Of a DNA stretch of 8,336 nucleotides, positions 1-5,683 are shown piece by piece. Source of the DNA: Oscillospiraceae bacterium (GTDB lineage Bacteria; Bacillota; Clostridia; Oscillospirales; Ruminococcaceae); NCBI GenBank assembly GCA_016296165.1, contig JAEDJV010000109.1, positions 1-8,336 of the forward strand. Reading direction: 5' to 3'. Numbering within the stretch: the stretch's first letter is position 1; every line of letters starts with the position of its first letter. Both the position numbers and the translations under genes were made by a program. The notes under the pieces are model-generated. The model was not told the origin of the DNA and did not search any database. It saw only the letters and a list, made by a program, of their open reading frames with translations.

Positions 1-15
1 AAAACGGGGTTTTGT
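1..15 (-). terminator. possible edge-cut terminator of the antiporter gene
   Basis: Read on the minus strand this is AAAAC-CCC-GTTTT, a short A/T stem ending in a run of T, about 35 nt beyond the antiporter stop codon. The window ends inside it, so the full stem and T-tract cannot be judged. No other feature is visible between it and the stop codon. Confidence 0.3.
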
Positions 16-49
16 ATATGAAAATATTTATGTCTGTATGCATATATGA

Positions 50-1273
50 TTAGGAGTTTACAGGAATTTTTTCTTTATCTGTTTTATTGCCTGAATCATT
101 ATTTTTATCTGCAAATGCAACTTTTAAGAGGATAGGAGTTATAATCGTTGTTATAACGACCATTATAACTATAGGACCGAAGTATTCCGGTTTCATAAGG
201 CCAACAGTTGCACCCTTGTTTGCTACGATAAGAGCAACTTCACCTCTTGATACCATTCCTATTCCAATCTGAAGACTTTCCTTAGTGGTATATTTACACA
301 TCTTTGCACCTAAACCACAGCCTACGATCTTTGTAAGGACAGCCATTACAAGGAGGAGTAGAGTAAAGACTAATATTGATACAGAAAAATCGTCTTTGTT
401 AAGTTTAACGTTAAGACCTATGCTTGCAAAGAACACAGGTGAGAGAAGCATATATGAAAGTGTTTCAAATCTTGATGAGATATATTTTATCTTTGTACTT
501 GTTGAGATCAGTACACCGGCAAGAAATGCACCTGTGATATCAGCTACGCCGAAAAATTCTTCAGCAGCATATGCAAAGAGAAGACAGAATGCAAAGCTCA
601 TAACATTGTATCTGTGAAGTTTCTGAGTTGTCTTGTCTGTCCATCTTACAAACAGTATATGGAACAGCACACCAAAAAGTCCGGCACAAACAAAGAATGC
701 GAGAATTTTTCCAAGTACAGTCACAATTTCAACTGTAGGATCAGCAAGACTTGTTACAACTGTCAGAGCAATAATTCCAAGAATATCATCAATGAGGGCG
801 GCGCCTATAATTGCGTTTCCGGCTCTTGTTGATAGTTTACCGAGTTCCTTAAGTGTTTCAACCGTAATGCTTACTGATGTGGCTGTGAGTATAATGCCTA
901 TGAATATATTCTGGAGAAATGTTGATGTAGGAAGAGCACCCTGATCTTTGTTGAATAAAGAAGCAACACCCAGACCACCTGCGAGAGGTACTATAACGCC
1001 TATAAGTGCAATGATAAATGAAGCTTTACCACACTTTTTCAGTTCACCAATGTCAGTTTCAAGACCGGCAGAGAACATAAGCACTATAACACCAATCTCA
1101 GAAAGATTTTTGATAAATTCGGTTTCTTCCACAAGACCAAGACCAGGTCCTAAGATAAGTCCGGCTGCGAGTGCACCAACTACCTGAGGAAGGTTTACCT
1201 TTTTTGTCATAAGTCCTAAGACTTTGGTTGACATGAGAATGAGTGCAATGAATAATAGATAATGAAGATCCAT
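50..1273 (-). CDS. CPA2-family Na+(K+)/H+ antiporter, membrane domain only
   Basis: A 407-residue polytopic membrane protein that probably exchanges Na+ (or K+) for H+ across the cytoplasmic membrane, for pH and ion homeostasis. About 12 hydrophobic segments span residues 3-385. The N-terminal part has the GALAAGLILGPG and LMFSAGLE motifs typical of the Na_H_Exchanger domain. The paired aspartates D162-D163 in ALIDDILG match the ion-binding DD of electrogenic antiporters such as NapA and GerN, and VSRGEVALIV (residues 341-350) is the conserved late motif. After residue 385 there is only a short polar tail, so the TrkA-N/RCK regulatory domain of KefB/KefC is absent. The start is supported by AAAGGAA at 1282-1288 on the minus strand, 8 nt upstream of the ATG. 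It appears to be a single-gene unit with its own promoter at 1392-1420. The family is secure; the transported ion is inferred. Confidence 0.88.
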   Translation of the reverse strand: MDLHYLLFIALILMSTKVLGLMTKKVNLPQVVGALAAGLILGPGLGLVEETEFIKNLSEIGVIVLMFSAGLETDIGELKKCGKASFIIALIGVIVPLAGGLGVASLFNKDQGALPTSTFLQNIFIGIILTATSVSITVETLKELGKLSTRAGNAIIGAALIDDILGIIALTVVTSLADPTVEIVTVLGKILAFFVCAGLFGVLFHILFVRWTDKTTQKLHRYNVMSFAFCLLFAYAAEEFFGVADITGAFLAGVLISTSTKIKYISSRFETLSYMLLSPVFFASIGLNVKLNKDDFSVSILVFTLLLLVMAVLTKIVGCGLGAKMCKYTTKESLQIGIGMVSRGEVALIVANKGATVGLMKPEYFGPIVIMVVITTIITPILLKVAFADKNNDSGNKTDKEKIPVNS

Positions 1274-1391
1274 ACAGCATATTCCTTTCAGATTTTTTCC
1301 TTTTACCTAAGCAGAATATTAGGTTTATTCTTTAACTTTGTCGTATCCTTCCGCTTTTTGGAACAATATATCTGTCTTTAATCCGAACATT

Positions 1392-1420
1392 ATTATAGTA
1401 CTTTTAATTTTAAAAGTCAA
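1392..1420 (-). promoter_or_regulatory. sigma-A promoter of the antiporter gene
   Basis: On the minus strand TTGACT (1415-1420) and TATAAT (1392-1397) are separated by exactly 17 bp, a near-consensus vegetative promoter. Transcription would start near 1385 and give a leader of about 110 nt. That leader contains a 6-bp hairpin (ACCTAA/TTAGGT arms, 1305-1310 and 1319-1324) of unknown meaning just ahead of the ribosome binding site. The rest of the gap between 1274 and 1505 shows no gene. Confidence 0.75.
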
Positions 1421-1505
1421 GACAAAGCGGGAAAATCAGCATTTTATAACTGTTTTGATTTTTTTGAATTGATATATTATTAAAAATGATAAAAAACATA
1501 AAAAA

Positions 1506-1532
1506 AGAAGCAATCCATATCAGATCGCTTCT
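1506..1532 (-). terminator. terminator of rpsT
   Basis: Arms 1506-1515 and 1523-1532 form a 10-bp stem with one G-U pair and a 7-nt loop. On the minus strand it is followed by seven T. It lies 27 nt past the rpsT stop codon, as expected for its intrinsic terminator. A T-run also follows on the plus strand, but no plus-strand gene leads into it. Confidence 0.88.
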
Positions 1533-1559
1533 CTTTTTTTATTAAACGAAAAATATAAA

Positions 1560-1814
1560 TTAACCGTTGAGTTTCTTAGCAAGCTGTGATTTCTTTCTTG
1601 CTGCCTTGTTCTTGTGGATGAGACCCTTTGCTGCAGCCTGATCAACTCTCTTGATAGCGAGCTTGATAGCTTCTTCCTTGTTAGCAGCGTTTTCAACTAC
1701 TGCAAGATCAGCCTTCTTAAGGACTGTCTTGAGGTTTGACTTTCTAGCCTTGTTGCTTGCAGCCTTTACCTTGTTAACTTTTACTCTCTTCATTGCTGAT
1801 TTAATGTTTGGCAT
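1560..1814 (-). CDS. rpsT: 30S ribosomal protein S20
   Basis: An 84-residue, strongly basic, Lys/Ala-rich protein, the usual length for bacterial S20. It is a primary binder of 16S rRNA in the body of the small ribosomal subunit. The N-terminus MPNIKSAMKRV, the central basic helix (AASNKARKSNLKTVLKK), the AIKRVDQAAAKGLIHKNKAARKKS block and the C-terminal LAKKLN are all diagnostic of the family. The start is fixed by a GGAGGT ribosome binding site (1823-1828, minus strand) 8 nt upstream of the ATG. It is monocistronic, with a promoter at 1951-1979, a leader of about 130 nt and a terminator at 1506-1532. It is divergent from gpr; rpsT next to gpr is a familiar clostridial arrangement. An opposite-strand open frame across this gene has no support as coding. 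Confidence 0.98.
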   Translation of the reverse strand: MPNIKSAMKRVKVNKVKAASNKARKSNLKTVLKKADLAVVENAANKEEAIKLAIKRVDQAAAKGLIHKNKAARKKSQLAKKLNG

Positions 1815-1868
1815 AATAATTTACCTCCGAAATTGTTTTGATAATTTTAATATAAAGAACATAAAATA

Positions 1869-1893
1869 AAAGCAGCAGACACGAAACTGCTTT
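1869..1893 (-). promoter_or_regulatory. hairpin in the rpsT leader, possible attenuator
   Basis: On the minus strand AAAGCAG and CTGCTTT (arms 1887-1893 and 1869-1875) form a 7-bp stem with an 11-nt loop. It is followed directly by TTTATTTTATG and sits midway in the rpsT leader, about 50 nt before the start codon. It looks like a weak intrinsic terminator. Feedback control by free S20 is known in E. coli, but a link to this hairpin is inference. Confidence 0.4.
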
Positions 1894-1950
1894 GAATTTT
1901 ATTGGAAAAATAACGATTCATGGAACGACCATGCAATCAGTCTAATAATA

Positions 1951-1979
1951 ATTCTACCATTTTAAGATGTAAAATGCAA
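1951..1979 (-). promoter_or_regulatory. rpsT: promoter of rpsT with extended -10
   Basis: On the minus strand TTGCAT (1974-1979), a 17-bp spacer and TAGAAT (1951-1956) line up. TGG directly before the -10 gives the TGn extension. The expected transcript start is near 1944, leaving a leader of about 130 nt before the rpsT start codon. Confidence 0.65.
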
Positions 1980-2062
1980 TAGGTAAAATAAAATATTATT
2001 AAAAAAAAATCCGTTGTATTTTAGATACTATCACAAGATTTACAGGGAGATGACCCGAAAAA

Positions 2063-2929
2063 ATGAGTTTGCGTACTGATATGGCACTTGAGGCAGCCGA
2101 AATCTGTCTTAATTCAGGTGAAAAAATTTCAGATGGAGTGACAAGAACCGTAAGAGGCAAAGTATTCACTATAACAGAGATCAGTATAAGTGATGATGAA
2201 AGCGGAAAAAATATAGGTAAGGGCAGGGGGAGGTATGTTACACTTGAAGCCGATAAGTTAAGCCGGTTTTCAGATAATTACAGAGAAATGGTATATGAAC
2301 TGTGCGAAGAATTAAAAAAGTTTATCGGAAATAAAAGGAGTGTACTCGTTGCCGGACTTGGAAATGATGATATTACTCCGGATGCTCTCGGACCAAGAAC
2401 TGCTGCCAGGGTTATGGCGACAAGACATATAAAAAGTGAACAGGTAGATGACGTATTTCTGAATAGCCTGAATGATGTAAGTGTCCTTCTTACAGGAGTT
2501 CTTGGCACAACAGGTATAGAAACAGCTGAGATGCTGAAATCTGTTGCTGACAGGATAAAACCTGAATTGGTTATAGTTATTGACGCACTTGCAAGTTCTT
2601 CGTTTTCAAGGCTTGGAACGTCTGTTCAGATATGTGATGCCGGGATTTCTCCGGGAAGCGGTGTGGAAAACAGAAGAAAGGAGATTTCACAGCGTACTCT
2701 CGGCATACCTGTTGTGGCAATTGGTGTTCCCACAATAATCGATGTCCATACTGTTATAGAAAGTGTTACGGGTGATAAACCTGATGAAAATATGCCTAAC
2801 ATGATGGTTACGCCCAAAAATATCGACAGTCTTATAAATCATGTTTCCGGACTTATATCAACAGGATTAAATATGGCTCTTCAGCCTTCTCTTGATTTTG
2901 AAGATGCTGCTGAAATTTCCAATCAATAA
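2063..2929 (+). CDS. gpr: GPR endopeptidase (spore germination protease)
   Basis: A 288-residue aspartate-type protease that degrades small acid-soluble spore proteins at the start of germination, freeing spore DNA and amino acids. Family blocks are clear: RTDMALE (residues 4-10), GRYVTLEA (57-63), VAGLGNDDITPDALGP (96-111), GVLGTTGIET (145-154), VIDALASSS (172-180), SPGSGVENRRK (196-206), IGVPTIID (220-227) and MMVTPKNID (247-255). The two catalytic aspartates known from Bacillus GPR correspond to D107 (TPDALGP) and D174 (VIDALA). The self-cleavage site analogous to RT/DLAVE falls after T5, so the propeptide would be only five residues. Between residues about 235 and 247 the roughly 70-residue stretch present in Bacillus is missing. 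The SD-like AGGGAGA (2044-2050) is about 12 nt from the ATG, rather far. GATACTA (2024-2030) resembles a forespore sigma-G -10 with one mismatch, but no fitting -35 is seen. Confidence 0.96.
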   Translation: MSLRTDMALEAAEICLNSGEKISDGVTRTVRGKVFTITEISISDDESGKNIGKGRGRYVTLEADKLSRFSDNYREMVYELCEELKKFIGNKRSVLVAGLGNDDITPDALGPRTAARVMATRHIKSEQVDDVFLNSLNDVSVLLTGVLGTTGIETAEMLKSVADRIKPELVIVIDALASSSFSRLGTSVQICDAGISPGSGVENRRKEISQRTLGIPVVAIGVPTIIDVHTVIESVTGDKPDENMPNMMVTPKNIDSLINHVSGLISTGLNMALQPSLDFEDAAEISNQ

Positions 2930-2956
2930 AAAAACTCTCTTTGCAGAGAGTTTTTT
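2929..2956. terminator. bidirectional terminator between gpr and glyS
   Basis: Arms 2929-2940 and 2945-2956 are a perfect 12-bp inverted repeat (A-run plus CTCTCT, loop TTGC). Its A-runs and T-runs supply a U-tract on both strands. It overlaps the last base of the gpr stop codon and lies 16 nt from the glyS stop, so it serves both convergent genes. Confidence 0.93.
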
Positions 2957-2972
2957 ATGATAATGATAAAAA

Positions 2973-4379
2973 TCAGAATTCCATTTTCTTTTCAAGAAAT
3001 GCAACCAGATCGTTGATGTTTACTCTTTCCTGTTCCATAGTGTCACGGTCACGAACTGTTACACAGTTGTCCTTTTCAAGTGTATCAAAGTCATATGTTA
3101 TACAGAATGGTGTACCGATTTCATCCTGTCTTCTGTAACGCTTGCCTATAGTACCTGCTTCGTCGAAGTCAACCATAAAGTGTTTGGAAAGCATTGCATA
3201 CAGTTCTTCAGCCTGAGGTGAGAGTTTCTTTACGAGAGGGAGAACAGCACACTTGAATGGTGCAAGAACAGGGTGCAGATGGAGAACAGTTCTGACATCT
3301 TTCTTTTCATTTCCGTTCTTGTCAACAGATGTGAGTTCCTCTTCGTCATATGCTTCTGAGATAATGGAGAGGAAGAGTCTTTCAACACCGAGTGATGGTT
3401 CAATAACGTATGGAATGTATTTTTCATTTGTTTCCGGATCAAAGTATTCGAGAGTCTTGCCGCTTGTGTTGATGTGCTGCGTAAGGTCGTAGTCTGTTCT
3501 GTCTGCAACACCCCAGAGTTCACCCCAGCCAAATGAAGGGAAGAGGTATTCGAAGTCTGTTGTAGCTTTTGAGTAGAAACAAAGTTCCTCCGGATCGTGA
3601 TCACGAAGTCTGAGGTTTTCTTCCTTAAGACCGAGGCTGAGAAGCCAGTCTTTGCAGAACTGTCTCCAGTATGCAAACCATTCGAGATCTGTACCAGGTT
3701 TGCAGAAGAATTCAAGTTCCATCTGTTCGAATTCTCTTACTCTGAAGATGAACTTACCCGGTGTGATTTCATTTCGGAATGACTTACCAATCTGAGCAAC
3801 ACCAAAAGGAACCTTCTTACGTGTTGTACGCTGGATATTTGCGAAGTTTACAAAGATACCCTGAGCTGTTTCAGGTCTGAGGTAGATTTCTGACTTGGAA
3901 TCTTCAGTTACACCCTGAAATGTTTTAAACATAAGGTTGAACTGTCTGATATCAGAGAAGTTTGACTTTCCGCATTCAGGACATGTGATGCCTTTTTCTC
4001 TTATGTAGTCCATCATCTGTTCGTTTGACCAGCCGCTTGGATTTGTGCCGTCAAAATTTTCGATAAGATTGTCAGCTCTGTGTCTCGTCTTGCATTCCTT
4101 ACAGTCCATAAGCGGATCAGAGAAACCGCCGATGTGTCCGGAGGCAACCCATGTCTGCGGATTCATAAGAATAGCGCTGTCAAGACCTACGTTGTATTTG
4201 TTTTCCTGAACGAACTTTTTGAGCCATGCCTGCTTGATGTTGTTCTTAAGCTGCATACCGAGCGGGCCGTAGTCCCATGTGTTAGCAAGACCTCCGTAAA
4301 TCTCTGAGCCAGGATATACAAAGCCTTTTGATTTACATAAGTCAACGATTTTATCCATAGTTTTTTCTGTGTTTAACAT
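2973..4379 (-). CDS. glyS: glycine--tRNA ligase, dimeric class II type
   Basis: A 468-residue single-chain glycyl-tRNA synthetase that charges tRNA-Gly in the cytoplasm; the family acts as an alpha2 dimer. The N-terminal block SKGFVYPGSEIYGGLANTWD (residues 17-36) is diagnostic. CKEC (93-96) and CPEC (133-136) form a likely zinc ribbon. Class II motif 2 begins at FRNE (201-204) and continues to the EFEQMELEFF stretch (216-225). RPETAQG (168-174) and motif 3 GVER (331-334) complete the catalytic site. Residues about 365-468 form the HGTP anticodon-binding domain (LHPVLAPFK, EAGTIGKRYRRQDEIGTPF). The start is supported by AAGGAC at 4389-4394, 9 nt upstream. This is the archaeal/eukaryote-like form, also used by many Firmicutes, not the alpha2beta2 GlyQ/GlyS form. 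It is convergent with gpr and has its own promoter at 4541-4569. Confidence 0.97.
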   Translation of the reverse strand: MLNTEKTMDKIVDLCKSKGFVYPGSEIYGGLANTWDYGPLGMQLKNNIKQAWLKKFVQENKYNVGLDSAILMNPQTWVASGHIGGFSDPLMDCKECKTRHRADNLIENFDGTNPSGWSNEQMMDYIREKGITCPECGKSNFSDIRQFNLMFKTFQGVTEDSKSEIYLRPETAQGIFVNFANIQRTTRKKVPFGVAQIGKSFRNEITPGKFIFRVREFEQMELEFFCKPGTDLEWFAYWRQFCKDWLLSLGLKEENLRLRDHDPEELCFYSKATTDFEYLFPSFGWGELWGVADRTDYDLTQHINTSGKTLEYFDPETNEKYIPYVIEPSLGVERLFLSIISEAYDEEELTSVDKNGNEKKDVRTVLHLHPVLAPFKCAVLPLVKKLSPQAEELYAMLSKHFMVDFDEAGTIGKRYRRQDEIGTPFCITYDFDTLEKDNCVTVRDRDTMEQERVNINDLVAFLEKKMEF

Positions 4380-4534
4380 AAAAATACCGTCCTTATTTAT
4401 TAGTTATCAAATTATAGTGAACACAAAAAGAATCATGCGTTTACTATTAATATTTTTATCTTATTGCCCTGCATATCCGTTTCCCGCAGTCACTCCATGC
4501 ATATCGGCTAATAATAAGTGAAAAAATTCATTTA
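4380..4534 (-). promoter_or_regulatory. long glyS leader with a repeated element
   Basis: About 155 nt lie between the predicted transcript start and the glyS ATG. On the minus strand two 13-nt copies of a CSGATATGCANGG-like element (4495-4507 and 4467-4479, 11 of 13 identical) are spaced 28 nt apart and flank GTGACTGCGGGAAA. Short pairings such as CTGC/GCAG and CCG/CGG are possible across the block. The T-box signature AGGGTGGNACCGCG, common ahead of synthetase genes, is not seen, nor is a strong terminator stem. The element could be an RNA structure or a protein-binding site; I do not recognise it. Confidence 0.4.
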
Positions 4535-4540
4535 CTATAT

Positions 4541-4569
4541 ATTTTATGATAAATACATAAGGTTGTCAA
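4541..4569 (-). promoter_or_regulatory. glyS: sigma-A promoter of glyS
   Basis: On the minus strand a consensus TTGACA (4564-4569), a 17-bp spacer and TAAAAT (4541-4546, one mismatch to TATAAT) line up. The transcript would begin near 4534. Confidence 0.65.
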
Positions 4570-4606
4570 GGGTTTTTCAGATTTTTGTATTATGAGTAAA
4601 AACAGA

Positions 4607-4653
4607 TTATTCCACACAGTTTTCAACAGCGTGTGGAAAACTGTGTGGAATAA
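4607..4653. repeat. perfect 18-bp inverted repeat made of DnaA-box-like 9-mers
   Basis: Arms 4607-4624 and 4636-4653 are perfectly complementary around an 11-bp centre (AACAGCGTGTG). The block holds four DnaA-box-like 9-mers: TATTCCACA (4608-4616), TTTTCAACA (4620-4628), and on the other strand TTTTCCACA (4632-4640) and TATTCCACA (4644-4652). The best match to TTATCCACA has 8 of 9 bases. It lies 38 bp upstream of the glyS -35 and 123 nt past the lipoprotein stop. It could be a DnaA-binding cluster, or a terminator for the lipoprotein gene, although the T-run on that side (TCTGTTTTT) does not begin at the stem. The rest of 4654-4775 shows only three weak TGTTGAAAA-like motifs and no gene. Confidence 0.6.
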
Positions 4654-4775
4654 CGTTTAAAAAGCCGGATATATTATTTAAAAACAGCATAAAAAACGGT
4701 TTTAGTTAAGTTGAAAATGTTGAATGGAGATTTCAGAGATGTTGAAAGTTTTCTATAGATTAATAACCCGAAAAA

Positions 4776-5129
4776 TTATGTGAGGTCATCCACAACATCA
4801 GATACAATATCTCCTGCATCACTTGCAGCTGTTTCAATGACATCCGGAATAACCTCAAGAGGAGAAGATTCGTCAGGCATTACTCCGTTTTCAGAAACAT
4901 TTCCGCTGTCCGGATCAAGCATATTGTTTTCATCTTTTCTGTCAGTTGTTTTTTGGGTGTGAGATGTTGTTAATGATGTTGTGTCAGATACTGATGTCGT
5001 CACTGTTGAAGTTGTAGTTTTTTCTGAATCTGATGAGGCATTATTACTGTTGTTATTTTTGTTTCCACATGAAGCGAGGATCAGACTCATTAAGAAACAC
5101 ATGCATGATATAGCTATAGCTTTTTTCAT
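4776..5129 (-). CDS. small Thr/Ser-rich lipoprotein of unknown function
   Basis: A 117-residue predicted lipoprotein. The N-terminus MKKAIAISCMCFLMSLILASC is a lipoprotein signal with lipobox LASC, so lipidation and cleavage are expected at C21, leaving the protein anchored to the outer face of the membrane. After it comes an Asn/Ser linker (NKNNNSNNASSDS), a Thr/Ser-rich stretch (residues about 37-62), and an acidic C-terminal part rich in Asp, Glu and Val (70-117). No enzyme motif is visible, and low complexity gives little for homology. The frame stays open upstream to 5201, but the true start is the ATG at 5127-5129, set by AAGGA (5139-5143) and by the signal peptide. Upstream DNA to 5200 is extremely A/T-rich, with several TATAAT-like runs and no single convincing promoter. 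Confidence 0.78.
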   Translation of the reverse strand: MKKAIAISCMCFLMSLILASCGNKNNNSNNASSDSEKTTTSTVTTSVSDTTSLTTSHTQKTTDRKDENNMLDPDSGNVSENGVMPDESSPLEVIPDVIETAASDAGDIVSDVVDDLT

Positions 5130-5297
5130 AATGAATTTTCCTTTCGTTTTATATATTGCTATATTATAATATTTTATCTTATAATATATAGTAAACGACA
5201 AATTTATTTTGACGGTTACTAGAATTATTATCTCACATGTATGCGGATATATTCAAAATTAAACTAAACGCAGTAATAATTTTTATTGAAAAATAAA

Positions 5298-5325
5298 AAG
5301 CATATGCATTTTATGGCATATGCTT
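5298..5325 (-). terminator. hairpin terminator downstream of the disrupted minus-strand frame
   Basis: AAGCATATGC and GCATATGCTT (5298-5307 and 5316-5325) form a perfect 10-bp stem with an 8-nt loop. On the minus strand it is followed by TTTATTTTTC. It lies 10 nt past the stop codon of the open frame at 5335-5509, which supports that frame having once been a transcribed gene. Confidence 0.7.
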
Positions 5326-5334
5326 AAAAATAAA

Positions 5335-5509
5335 TTATATTTCTGACTGTGAATCCGGTGTTACAAATTCGATGGTATAGAGTGAGGAAATAATTCCGTC
5401 GAGATTAAGATATTCGAAAATAGTTTCCTTCGCAATTTTATATGCTCTGTAACAAAATACCAGCACAAATCATATATGATAACGGCATTTCAAGGGAATT
5501 TTCAATTAT
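5335..5509 (-). pseudogene. frame-disrupted 3' remnant of a gene, abutting the insertion sequence
   Basis: On the minus strand the frame ending with the stop at 5335-5337 is open for 44 codons (to 5469). It ends in a coding-like stretch that includes AKETIFEYLNLDGIISS and the C-terminus FVTPDSQSEI. A second frame, shifted by one base and open from the IS edge, ends at 5438-5440 and contains EMPLSYMICAGILLQ. The two overlap at 5441-5469, as expected for one gene broken by a one-base frameshift. Neither has a ribosome binding site plus ATG. Removing the IS and one copy of ATTAT extends the second frame only a short way beyond the right IS end before a stop. I do not recognise the product. Coding by chance in A/T-rich DNA remains possible, but the terminator just past the stop argues for a real former gene. 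Confidence 0.4.
5505..5509. repeat. left copy of the 5-bp target site duplication (ATTAT)
   Basis: ATTAT directly borders the left IS end and recurs at 7262-7266 directly after the right end. Extending by one more base breaks the match, so the duplication is 5 bp, within the size reported for IS1634-type elements. Confidence 0.8.
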
Positions 5510-5538
5510 CCTGAGTTCCCGAGTTTTTTTAGTCTACA
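5510..5538 (+). repeat. left terminal inverted repeat of the IS
   Basis: This 29-bp repeat begins CCTGAGTTCCCGAG, then a T-run, and ends TTTAGTCTACA. It matches the reverse complement of 7232-7261 apart from the composition of the central T-run and one extra base on the right. Confidence 0.92.
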
Positions 5539-5604
5539 ACAAAACTTATAGTTACACATCCGTATTGAAGCTACGTAGTTACGTGATTATATGAGATTAA
5601 ACAC

Positions 5605-5633
5605 TTGACTTTTCTGTTTAAACATGCTATGAT
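5605..5633 (+). promoter_or_regulatory. transposase promoter with extended -10
   Basis: TTGACT (5605-5610), a 17-bp spacer and TATGAT (5628-5633) form a near-consensus sigma-A promoter. TGC directly before the -10 adds the TGn extension. The expected start is near 5640, inside the IS, so the element drives its own transposase. Confidence 0.8.
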
Positions 5634-5647
5634 GTAGATGTAATAAA

Positions 5648-5657
5648 TTTAGTCTAC
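5648..5657 (+). promoter_or_regulatory. internal copy of the inner TIR motif, possible transposase operator
   Basis: TTTAGTCTAC repeats exactly the inner part of the left TIR (5528-5537) and, inverted, of the right TIR (7233-7242). It lies about 10-18 nt past the predicted transcript start and just before the start codon. Bound transposase there could repress its own synthesis; this is inference. Confidence 0.45.
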
Positions 5658-5683
5658 GTTATATGGCGAGTGGCGAGGAAATC

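Noticed and set aside
1325..1390. 21-codon frame with ATG at 1388-1390 (minus strand) in the antiporter leader
   Set aside because: The ATG lies upstream of the expected transcript start set by the -10 at 1392-1397, and there is no ribosome binding site.
3230..3715. 161-codon minus-strand frame inside glyS
   Set aside because: It is a shadow frame within a well-conserved synthetase gene and has no start signal.
4380..4600. T-box riboswitch ahead of glyS
   Set aside because: I looked for AGGGTGGNACCGCG and a following terminator on the minus strand and found neither; the predicted leader is also short for a T-box.
5161..5200. dif-like (XerCD) site in the A/T-rich region upstream of the lipoprotein gene
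   Set aside because: TATAATATATAGTAAAC resembles one arm of the Firmicute dif consensus, but about four bases are missing in the centre and the other arm does not fit.
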